Source: JBEIHI01 sp964655245
Lineage (GTDB): Bacteria; Bdellovibrionota; UBA2394
Reading direction: 5' to 3'
NCBI GenBank assembly: GCA_964655245.1
Contig: CAZZLQ010000009.1
Coordinates: 1-47,656, forward strand
Length of the DNA: 47,656 bases
Shown here: positions 40,984 through 47,656 of the stretch, piece by piece
Numbering within the stretch: the stretch's first letter is position 1
Layout of the letters: each line of letters opens with the position of its first letter
Position numbers and translations under genes: made by a program
The notes under the pieces: generated by a model
Told to the model about the DNA's origin: nothing
Database searches by the model: none
Seen by the model: the letters and a program-made list of their open reading frames with translations, nothing else

Positions 40984-41680
40984 GATTCACCTCGAGAGAA
41001 TTACGCGGCACATCCTGGATTCGGTTGGACTGGCCACTAAGCTTCCGAACGGACTGACCCACGATATGATAGCGATCAATTTTGGGGTGATCGAACGTCG
41101 GGGGATGATGAGTAGAGATAAAAACTGTCGCTCCATCCTGATAGAGCTCCCATAACGCATCCAAAATGACATCGGACTGAATGGCGTCAAGATGGGCCGT
41201 TGGCTCATCCGCTAGAATCAGCCGGGGCTTTCGAATGACAGCTCGCGCAAACTCCGCCTTTTGAACCTCTCCGCCCGAAAGCTCACTATAAAGCGAGTTC
41301 GCCCGTGGGCGAAGACCCAATACGTCGAGCCAATGGTTGACCCGCTTGGCTCGCTCTGCCTCAGCAACTCCATCAATCAAAAGAGGGATCTCTATGTTTC
41401 TGTAAACCGTCCAATCCAGAAGACCGCGCGGATTCTGAAACACCAGTCCGATCTGTTTGAGATGGGCAGCCGAGTGCTCAATGAGACTCTTGCCCAAAAA
41501 TACAATCTCCCCCTCTGTTGGTCGCTCTAAACCGCAGAGCATCCTAAAGAGCGTCGTTTTTCCCGCACCACTTGGCCCAGTCAAAATCGAAAACGTCGCC
41601 CGCTCCAACGAGAAGTTCAGATTTCTGAAGATCTTGTGGATTCCGTAATTCTTACTGACGTTCGTGAATTCAAACAGCAT
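40964..41680 (-). CDS. ftsE: Cell-division ABC ATPase FtsE
   Basis: 238 residues. Walker A GPSGAGKTT, signature LSGGEVQKAEFARA, Walker B LILADEPTAHLD, H-loop STHHP. Context with an FtsX-type permease immediately downstream identifies it as FtsE rather than LolD. First gene of a probable minus-strand unit ftsE-ftsX-coiled coil-ctpA, extending possibly to xseA. It is divergent from tolQ, 60 bases away, so both envelope modules may share a control region. The signature here reads GGEVQKAEFARA rather than the usual GGEQQRVAIARA. Confidence 0.88.
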   Translation of the reverse strand: MLFEFTNVSKNYGIHKIFRNLNFSLERATFSILTGPSGAGKTTLFRMLCGLERPTEGEIVFLGKSLIEHSAAHLKQIGLVFQNPRGLLDWTVYRNIEIPLLIDGVAEAERAKRVNHWLDVLGLRPRANSLYSELSGGEVQKAEFARAVIRKPRLILADEPTAHLDAIQSDVILDALWELYQDGATVFISTHHPPTFDHPKIDRYHIVGQSVRKLSGQSNRIQDVPRNSLEVNHVEVSH

Positions 41681-41740
41681 CAGAGATCCCCTTCATTGGA
41701 ATTGCCAACCACTCCTTCTAATGTAATCATTTTAAGTGTT

Positions 41741-42451
41741 ATGCAGAACTCTATTTTTCTTTGGTTAGTGAACGAATCCAGTGGAGCTCCATTAAGTGTC
41801 TGGAATTTGATTGAGCAGGCCGGCTGGGTTGTTCGATTCGTCATGCTACTCCTTGCAACTGCATCCATTGTCTCTTGGACGATTATTTTAGGAAAGTTTT
41901 GGGAATTACGCGCTGCGAAACGAGCGAACCAAGAATTTTCAGACGCTGTTTGGGCTGCCGGAAGCCTTGAAACAGCAAAGTCTTTGGCCAAGAACTACCC
42001 TCAGGCTCCCTTAACTCGAGTCTTTGATGCGGGCCTTCAGGAGTTTGCAAAGGTTTCAGACTTAAAACTTCCTCGCGATCAAGCCGTTGAGATTTTCGAA
42101 ACAAACCTTGGCCGATCAATGGAGAAATCAATCAACGTCGAAGCTTCGGCCATGACTAAGTCTCTTCAGTTCCTTGCAACAACAGCTTCAGCCAGTCCTT
42201 ATATTGGTTTGTTCGGAACCGTCTGGGGAATTATGACCTCATTTATCAACATCACGGCCACAGGGTCGAGCACGCTCAAAGCGGTGGCTCCAGGGATTGC
42301 GGAAGCTCTGATTGCGACAGCGATTGGTCTTTTTGCCGCTATTCCCGCGACGATTTCTTATAACTTCTTTGCGAGCAACGTGAAGAGGATGTCTGACTCG
42401 ATGCGTCATTTCGCGTCTGAGTTCATGAATACTGCCAAGAGGAGTCTTTAA
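41741..42451 (+). CDS. tolQ: TolQ, Tol-Pal motor subunit
   Basis: 236 residues from ATG 41741; a start at 41636 would overlap ftsE and adds an unrelated tail, so it is rejected. Three membrane segments (about 23-45, 145-170 and 180-205), with the proton-channel helices ASASPYIGLFGTVWGIMTSF and APGIAEALIATAIGLFAAIPA. With TolR it forms the proton-driven motor that energises TolA. Pairs with the tolR gene, which starts immediately after its stop. No clear Shine-Dalgarno. Confidence 0.92.
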   Translation: MQNSIFLWLVNESSGAPLSVWNLIEQAGWVVRFVMLLLATASIVSWTIILGKFWELRAAKRANQEFSDAVWAAGSLETAKSLAKNYPQAPLTRVFDAGLQEFAKVSDLKLPRDQAVEIFETNLGRSMEKSINVEASAMTKSLQFLATTASASPYIGLFGTVWGIMTSFINITATGSSTLKAVAPGIAEALIATAIGLFAAIPATISYNFFASNVKRMSDSMRHFASEFMNTAKRSL

Positions 42452-42871
42452 TTGGCCGCGAAACTCAATAATGGCGATAACGAAGATCTCAATTCCGAGA
42501 TCAACATCATCCCTCTTGTGGATGTCATGCTCGTTTTGCTGATTATCTTCATGGTTGCAGCGCCCTTAATGAACGATTCCATGGACGTCAAGTTGCCCCA
42601 AGCCAAAGCGCAGGCCTCTGGAATGCAGGAAACCAGCGTCATTCTCTCGATCCAAAAGGATGAGGCCCTATTTTTGGGCAAAACGGCCGTGAAAAGAAAT
42701 GAATTGGGAGTGCGCCTGCGGCAAATTTTTGAAAACAGAGAAAAGAAAGAAATCTTTATTAAGGCCGATGAGCGCGTGTCCCATGGCTTTGTGATTCAAA
42801 TGATGGCCGAGGTTCAACGGGCCGGAATACTAAAGATTTCGTTCCTGACAGATCCTGAACAAGGAAAGTGA
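42452..42871 (+). CDS. tolR: TolR
   Basis: 139 residues from TTG 42452, directly after the tolQ stop, with GAGGAG upstream. One membrane helix with the essential Asp (IIPLVDVMLVLLIIFMVAAPLM; Asp in LVDVML), and a periplasmic domain. Partner of TolQ. Confidence 0.92.
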   Translation: MAAKLNNGDNEDLNSEINIIPLVDVMLVLLIIFMVAAPLMNDSMDVKLPQAKAQASGMQETSVILSIQKDEALFLGKTAVKRNELGVRLRQIFENREKKEIFIKADERVSHGFVIQMMAEVQRAGILKISFLTDPEQGK

Positions 42872-43623
42872 AGGGGCCGTGCCGGATGAGCAGGTGGCTC
42901 GCAATATCGACCACATTGCACCTTGTGCTTTTGGCACTGATCATTTGGTCAGATCGATTTGCATTTTTGATTTCAAAGAATGCCCTCAAGCAGCAAGCAA
43001 GCGGTGTCGTCCAAGTTGATCTAGCCTATAAGGCAACGGACACTCCGATGAGACAAGGCATCCAGAAAAAGGATTTGCCCCCTCCTGACGTTGCGATCCC
43101 CAAGAAAAGCGAGCCCGACCGCCTGCCTAGTGCAAAACAAAAGCCGAAAAGATCAGCCAAGAAAGAGGACAAGGCCCCAAGCTCAAAAGACTTTAAAAAT
43201 ATTTTCGATAAGTTTCGCGAGGAAGCACGCCAGGAAAACCGACCAGTGCCCAAACTTGACAACTTTCCCATGACTGAAAAAGGCGACAAGCAGAGCCTTG
43301 GAACGGGAGGTCGTAGTCAACGCACACTATCACCCGCGGAACTTGCTCTACAAAGCGCCATGAGGAAATACTTTGAAATGCCCGAGGCTGGAAACATCCG
43401 AAAAAAGTATCCTGGAATCTCCGGATACATTCAGGTCTACTTGGTGAGCAACGGCGATCAGTTTGTCATACGATCGTTGAAGTTCGTTGAACGAACGGGA
43501 CTTGCAGCTCTTGATCAAAGTTGCGAGCAGGCGGTCCGAAGAGCTATTGATTCCGAAGCGTTTTCAGCTGATGTTGTCGCTGAGCTCAATGGAAAGGAAA
43601 GTGGGATCACATGTACCCCGTAA
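42868..43623 (+). CDS. TolA/TonB-like envelope-spanning protein
   Basis: 251 residues; GTG 42868 overlaps the tolR stop (GTGA), and an ATG at 42886 is also possible. One N-terminal membrane helix (LHLVLLALIIWSDRFAFLI), then a Pro/Lys-rich linker (PPPDVAIPKKSEPD, KPKRSAKKEDKAPSS), then a C-terminal domain of the TonB/TolA fold (AMRKYFEMPEAGNIRKKYPG, GYIQVYLVSNGDQFVIRSLKF). Position between tolR and tolB supports TolA, although the linker is short and lacks the long Ala-rich helix of enterobacterial TolA. Confidence 0.85.
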   Translation: MKGPCRMSRWLAISTTLHLVLLALIIWSDRFAFLISKNALKQQASGVVQVDLAYKATDTPMRQGIQKKDLPPPDVAIPKKSEPDRLPSAKQKPKRSAKKEDKAPSSKDFKNIFDKFREEARQENRPVPKLDNFPMTEKGDKQSLGTGGRSQRTLSPAELALQSAMRKYFEMPEAGNIRKKYPGISGYIQVYLVSNGDQFVIRSLKFVERTGLAALDQSCEQAVRRAIDSEAFSADVVAELNGKESGITCTP

Positions 43624-44918
43624 AGTTCATTTCTCAAGTTGTCTTTTTTTTGTTCATCTCTTCAACAACGTTTGGACAAATTGTCCTTCGTGAGGCCAAG
43701 GAGTCTCCCGTTCCCATCGCGATTCAATCCTTTATCAAACAACCAGACACACCCGAGCTTTCTGTCCTCGCCACCGACATCGAAGCCGCCCTCACAGCCA
43801 ATCTCATCTTTTCTCGAATCTTTAGAGTTATCCCTGCTGATTCCTTCCTCGATCCCAAAATCACAGGCCCAATCGAGATGATCAATGCGGAGTCGTGGCG
43901 AACTCTCGGCGCTCAATACGTCGCCAGAGGACGAGTTTCCTTCGATGGCTCATCTGCCGTGCTTGAGGGCCTGGTGTTCAACATTGCAACGTCTAAGCTC
44001 GCCCTCCAAAAAAAGTACAGCATCAGACGAAATGAATCTGAGAAGTTAGCTCATATGTTTGGTGACGACATTGTTGAAATTGTTACCGGGATGAAAGGCC
44101 TCTTCTCCACCAAGATTGCGTTCGCCTACACCCCTCCAGGCAAGAGTCGAAAAGAAATCTGGATGGTTGATTTCAACGGCAAGAATCCGCAGCCTCTCGT
44201 TCAGAACGATCGAATGAATCTTAGTCCCGAATGGACGGTCGACGGAAAGAATGTCTATTTCACATCCTCCTCTATTAGTGACTGGCATCTGTGGAAAACT
44301 GATTTGAGAGGGAAGCAAAGCCAGGTCACTCGCTTCAAAGGCTCAGCCCTTGGACCAGCCATGCTTCCTAACGGCAAGGAGCTCCTCATCTCTCTCTCCA
44401 AGGATGGAAACGCAGACATCTATCTTTTGAAGCTGGATGGCACAGTCATTCGACGTCTTACGAGCCGTCGCGGAATCAATATCGCCCCGTACTCAAGCCC
44501 GGACGGGAAGAGGTTCTGTTTTGCATCTGATCGATTTGGAAACTTACATATCTTTTCGATGGAGATTGATACCGGAGTGACAGAACGACTGACTCGCGTG
44601 GGAACTCTCAACGATTCCTGCGCTTGGAATCCCAGAGACGATCTAATCTTGTTCTCCGGAATGGATACCGACCGAGAATTCGATATCTTTGCCATGGACT
44701 CGATGGGTCAGAACATGGAGCGACTCACTTATGATGCTAAAAACAACGAAAGTCCCTCCTGGAGTCCCGACGGAAAGCTCGTCGTTTTCAGCTCGCGGCG
44801 AGGGATCAAGAATCAGATTTTTGTGATGAAGGCGGATGGAACTCAGGTGCTTCCTTTGGTTGAACTGCCCGGAGACGCGAGCCAGCCCACCTGGTCGCCA
44901 CGTCTGGGCTACAAGTAA
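43611..44918 (+). CDS. tolB: TolB periplasmic beta-propeller
   Basis: 435 residues, overlapping the previous gene by 13 bases. Signal peptide FISQVVFFLFISSTTFG; N-terminal domain (VPIAIQSF..., FRVIPADSFLD) and C-terminal six-bladed propeller with repeated W-S/P-D-G-K blades (LSPEWTVDGKNVYFTSS, PYSSPDGKRFCFASD, PSWSPDGKLVVFSS). Binds Pal and TolA to keep the outer membrane attached during division. The usual pal gene does not follow; a Ppx/GppA gene does. Confidence 0.95.
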   Translation: MYPVKFISQVVFFLFISSTTFGQIVLREAKESPVPIAIQSFIKQPDTPELSVLATDIEAALTANLIFSRIFRVIPADSFLDPKITGPIEMINAESWRTLGAQYVARGRVSFDGSSAVLEGLVFNIATSKLALQKKYSIRRNESEKLAHMFGDDIVEIVTGMKGLFSTKIAFAYTPPGKSRKEIWMVDFNGKNPQPLVQNDRMNLSPEWTVDGKNVYFTSSSISDWHLWKTDLRGKQSQVTRFKGSALGPAMLPNGKELLISLSKDGNADIYLLKLDGTVIRRLTSRRGINIAPYSSPDGKRFCFASDRFGNLHIFSMEIDTGVTERLTRVGTLNDSCAWNPRDDLILFSGMDTDREFDIFAMDSMGQNMERLTYDAKNNESPSWSPDGKLVVFSSRRGIKNQIFVMKADGTQVLPLVELPGDASQPTWSPRLGYK

Positions 44919-44961
44919 AGAGATGCTCGCCACAAGCGCTCAATTCACCTAAAGAGTTCTG

Positions 44962-45876
44962 ATGGGATCAGCGGCTGCTATCGATATCGGCTCTAATTCG
45001 ATTCTTCTGACCATTGCTGAGCCGGGAGTTAAACAGGCCATTCCACTTCGAGTTCTGCTTGATGAGTGTATTGTGACCGGACTTTCCAAGGGCCTATCAG
45101 CCACAGGAAGTATTACGCCTGAGTCCGAAGGGCGAACAGCACTCGGTCTCAAACATTTTCGAGAACAACTTGATCGCTTAAGACCCACCCAGCTGAGGGT
45201 TGTGGGCACTGAAGCCTTCCGTCGGGGCGCGAATGGAGAGGAAGTTCGAAAACGATTCTCTGAGATTTTGGGCCAAGAAGTAGAAATTATTGGTGGAGAG
45301 AAAGAAGCCGAACTCTCCTTTTGGAGTGTACAAAAGGAGCATCCCCAGAAAGATCTCGATAAGATCGTTTTTGATATTGGAGGAGCCTCCACTGAACTTT
45401 GCCTTGGGAATCGATCGGGAATTCAGCAGAGGATTTCTCTCAAAGTCGGCAGTGTCGTGCTCACAGAGACCTTTGCTCTTCAGGGCTCATCGAGGGCTGA
45501 TCTAGCCGATATGTATGTCAAAAAGATGCTAAAGGATGTCGCGATAAATCCGGCCGGCTCATCAATTGGAATTGGTGTTGCCGGGACCATCACATCGCTG
45601 ATTGCGGTTGATCAACAGCTGCAAAACTACCGACGCGATATCGTTCATGGCTTTGAGCTTTCCAGAGATCGCATCCTCTATCATCGGGACTCCATTCTCG
45701 AGATGGAACCCGCTGCGCGAAGAAAGATTGCTGGGCTACAACCCGATCGGGCTGATGTATTTGGCGGAGGTCTTGTGATCGCCAACGCGATTGCTGAACA
45801 CTTTGGATGGAAATCAATTACCTGCTTCGATTCCGGCGTTCGATTTGGCGTCCTCTACGAAATCTTGGGACTCTGA
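44962..45876 (+). CDS. Ppx/GppA-family phosphatase
   Basis: 304 residues, single-domain form without the C-terminal HD domain of E. coli PPX. Actin-like ATPase fold motifs: AAAIDIGSNSILLTIAE, LRVVGTEAFRRGANG, IVFDIGGASTELCLG and GVAGTITSLIAV. It should hydrolyse polyphosphate or guanosine pentaphosphate. It directly follows tolB in place of pal and may be read from the Tol transcript. Confidence 0.9.
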   Translation: MGSAAAIDIGSNSILLTIAEPGVKQAIPLRVLLDECIVTGLSKGLSATGSITPESEGRTALGLKHFREQLDRLRPTQLRVVGTEAFRRGANGEEVRKRFSEILGQEVEIIGGEKEAELSFWSVQKEHPQKDLDKIVFDIGGASTELCLGNRSGIQQRISLKVGSVVLTETFALQGSSRADLADMYVKKMLKDVAINPAGSSIGIGVAGTITSLIAVDQQLQNYRRDIVHGFELSRDRILYHRDSILEMEPAARRKIAGLQPDRADVFGGGLVIANAIAEHFGWKSITCFDSGVRFGVLYEILGL

Positions 45877-45881
45877 GATTT

Positions 45882-47656
45882 TTATAGCGTTCCTACTCCA
45901 AAGTAAAAAGCACCAAGAGGCTCTCGAGAACCATCGACCACTCGGCGAGCAAGATTGAAGCCGTAGCCTACTTTGAGTGGGCCGACAGGTGTTTGCCATC
46001 GAAGACCTAGACCAGCACCGTAGCGCAGGTCCCACGGCGCCCACTCCTTGTTAGTGCGGTAAGCATTTCCACCATCAAAGAAACCCAGTAAGTCCACACC
46101 ACCGAACATTGGCGCAAACACTTCAGATTGAAAGAAGAAGAATGATTTACCTCCCACTTCATCGCGCGGATTGATGGTCTGATCATCAAACCCTCGAACG
46201 GAGTATTCACCGCCGACGTAGAAACGCTTCTCTACAGGAATCGCCTGACTCGCACCGATATCATCAGAGAAGCCTAAGTTGATGGACAACCCCGATCCGT
46301 AAATCTTGTTCTTACCCTTAGTCCAGAGAGGATAAAACAAATCCTGTTTGAGCTTCGTCTGCCAAAAGTTTTCATCTCCACCAAACTTGTCGCTGTAGAG
46401 AGTCCCCTCAATTCGCGTTCGAATACCCTTGATAGGATTGAAATCATCATCAACACGCTGATAGCTGATAATCTCACCGATAGAGGTCAGGGTCTTGTTA
46501 GTCTCATCCTCAAAAGGCGTGTTAACCCCAATCTCAACGTTGAAGGGATCACGAAACTCAAGAGCATATTGTGTGGTAAACTGCCAACGCCGATTCAGTC
46601 GATAGTCGATACTCGCTCCAAACTTGTTTCTCAAAAGACCGTACTGGCGCGTATCGAACATGAGATTTTGAAACGTTAATCCGCCATCGACTGGTAGCGA
46701 AAAAATCCGAGGCTCTAAGTATTCGATCGTAACATTTCGCTCAATAAAGGGCCGCGGTCTTGGGTCTAGCACGTCCGTCGGAGTCGAGGCCGTTTCGAGT
46801 TGGCGGCTTGCTTTGGCAAACAAGGATAGGCGTCGACCCGTGCCACCGATATTAGCGTACGAACCCTTGAACACTCCTCGCAATCCATCCTGCGTTCCGT
46901 AACCCGGTCCAATTTCAAACCGAAATCGAGCAGCCTCAACCAAATCAACCAAAATCATTACTTCTGAATCCTCTGGAATCTTTTCGAGGACCCTAACATC
47001 AATTGATCGCGCGATACCTAGCCGCAAGATATTGGCAATCGCTTCCCGCTTGGCTTCCTCTGTAAAAATATCGCCTCGATCGATATTGATTTCAGCGAGT
47101 AAAACAGCCTCGCGTGTGCGACGCGCACCCCTAATCAAAATATTTGAGACTCGATAGAGCGGACCCGTTTTCACTTGAATATTGAAATCCACTAATCCGC
47201 CCGCCTTCTCGAGCCCAACAAGAACATCGGCATCAAGATAGCCGGCCGCGACTAACACGCGCTTCAAAACATCCCTTTGCGCATCAATCTTCACGCGGTC
47301 GACAGCAAGCCCAGTGCGAACGAGCGAACGCAGATCTTTGAACTCGGGCAGAGCTTCGATCTTTGGATTAAGCCCTTCAAACCGCGCCGATCCAATAGTG
47401 TATCGCTCACCATCAGTCATATAAATGAGCGGCTTTACCCGAGACGATTCCCGATCGATGGAGAAATCAATGGACCTAAGCTGCAAATCCAAAAATCCTT
47501 GGGAATAAAGTCGGTTCAGAAAGTCATCTTCAACAAGAGTTTTGAACTCTTGGCGCCTAAAAGCCCCTCCCGCCTGAACTCCAGAGATCTTAGAAAATAG
47601 CCGCCCCACGTCCTCCGAGTTGGTCACCCCCACAAACTCTGCCTCTTCTAGTCGGT
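45882..47656 (-). CDS. BamA/TamA-family outer-membrane assembly protein, 5' end outside window
   Basis: The frame is open to the window edge, so the gene begins outside; about 591 residues are visible. POTRA-like repeats (SARFEGLNPKIEAL, RVSNILIRGARRTREAVLLAE, with the 'I-x-I-x-G' pattern) lead into a 16-strand-type barrel with the lid motif VRGFDDQT and the C-terminal FYFGVGTL, ending in a hydrophobic residue. It inserts barrel proteins into the outer membrane. Whether it is BamA or TamA cannot be settled without the N-terminus; the number of POTRA repeats is not visible. Converges on the Ppx/GppA gene. Confidence 0.9.
   Translation of the reverse strand, partial: RLEEAEFVGVTNSEDVGRLFSKISGVQAGGAFRRQEFKTLVEDDFLNRLYSQGFLDLQLRSIDFSIDRESSRVKPLIYMTDGERYTIGSARFEGLNPKIEALPEFKDLRSLVRTGLAVDRVKIDAQRDVLKRVLVAAGYLDADVLVGLEKAGGLVDFNIQVKTGPLYRVSNILIRGARRTREAVLLAEINIDRGDIFTEEAKREAIANILRLGIARSIDVRVLEKIPEDSEVMILVDLVEAARFRFEIGPGYGTQDGLRGVFKGSYANIGGTGRRLSLFAKASRQLETASTPTDVLDPRPRPFIERNVTIEYLEPRIFSLPVDGGLTFQNLMFDTRQYGLLRNKFGASIDYRLNRRWQFTTQYALEFRDPFNVEIGVNTPFEDETNKTLTSIGEIISYQRVDDDFNPIKGIRTRIEGTLYSDKFGGDENFWQTKLKQDLFYPLWTKGKNKIYGSGLSINLGFSDDIGASQAIPVEKRFYVGGEYSVRGFDDQTINPRDEVGGKSFFFFQSEVFAPMFGGVDLLGFFDGGNAYRTNKEWAPWDLRYGAGLGLRWQTPVGPLKVGYGFNLARRVVDGSREPLGAFYFGVGTL

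Noticed and set aside
41636..41740. Longer N-terminus for TolQ
   Set aside because: Would lie inside ftsE and is unlike TolQ; the first membrane segment follows the ATG at 41741.

Overview
The window is a compact Gram-negative chromosome segment carrying two 100-base runs of N (5145-5244 and 28439-28538), so it comes from a draft or metagenome assembly. A complete lipopolysaccharide-type envelope is implied by tolQRAB, a BamA/TamA-type barrel, several outer-membrane barrels and many signal peptides and lipoboxes. The TIGR02147-type (DUF4423-like) regulator, the abundance of lipoproteins and the gene mix (TrmFO, ATP-type PEP carboxykinase, OPT transporter) best fit the Bdellovibrionota/Oligoflexia or a nearby 'deltaproteobacterial' lineage. 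That placement is inference from gene content, not from a marker phylogeny.

Layout. 1-3326: the 3' part of thrS, an ExoD-like membrane protein and a secreted zinc metallopeptidase. 3398-3826: ssrA (tmRNA), followed by a duplicated copy of its own 3' tail. 3828-6054 (minus): an outer-membrane barrel, a YtkA/FixH-like protein and a redoxin (the last two cut by the first gap), and an exported fragment-like relative of the flagellar rod protein FlgG. 6143-11686: DUF4870 protein, trmFO, OPT transporter and pckA. 11798-19760: mostly exported proteins (trypsin-like lipoprotein, AAA-less M41-type protease with a coupled partner, exported adenylate kinase, barrel protein) mixed with msrB, an rlmB-like methyltransferase and a PRAI-like enzyme that has lost its catalytic Cys. 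19926-20640: a stand-alone MshEN-like protein and a tRNA-His gene flanked by partial copies of itself.

20892-27071 is a tightly coupled operon for the peripheral arm of complex I (nuoB, nuoCD, nuoE, nuoF, nuoG, nuoI) without any membrane-arm subunit except the docking subunits. It is followed by a metallo-beta-lactamase-fold hydrolase that probably starts at a non-ATG codon. 28032-33784 is the accessory core. A canonical sigma-54 promoter leads into three tandem collagen-like lipoproteins built from disulfide-bounded EF-hand-like loops. Converging on them is an operon of two related acidic-tailed lipoproteins with a TIGR02147 regulator between them, preceded by a perfect 10-bp tandem repeat that may be an operator.

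33897-41680 (minus) is a long co-directional run: ftsE, ftsX, a short coiled-coil protein in the position usually held by EnvC, ctpA, a 1023-residue helical-repeat protein and xseA. 41741-45876 (plus) is tolQ-tolR-tolA-tolB followed by a Ppx/GppA phosphatase. 45882-47656 is the 3' part of a BamA/TamA-family gene. Much of the window therefore serves envelope division, integrity and surface decoration. The most novel-looking parts are the Ca-loop/collagen lipoprotein system and the repeated pattern of RNA-gene tail duplications.
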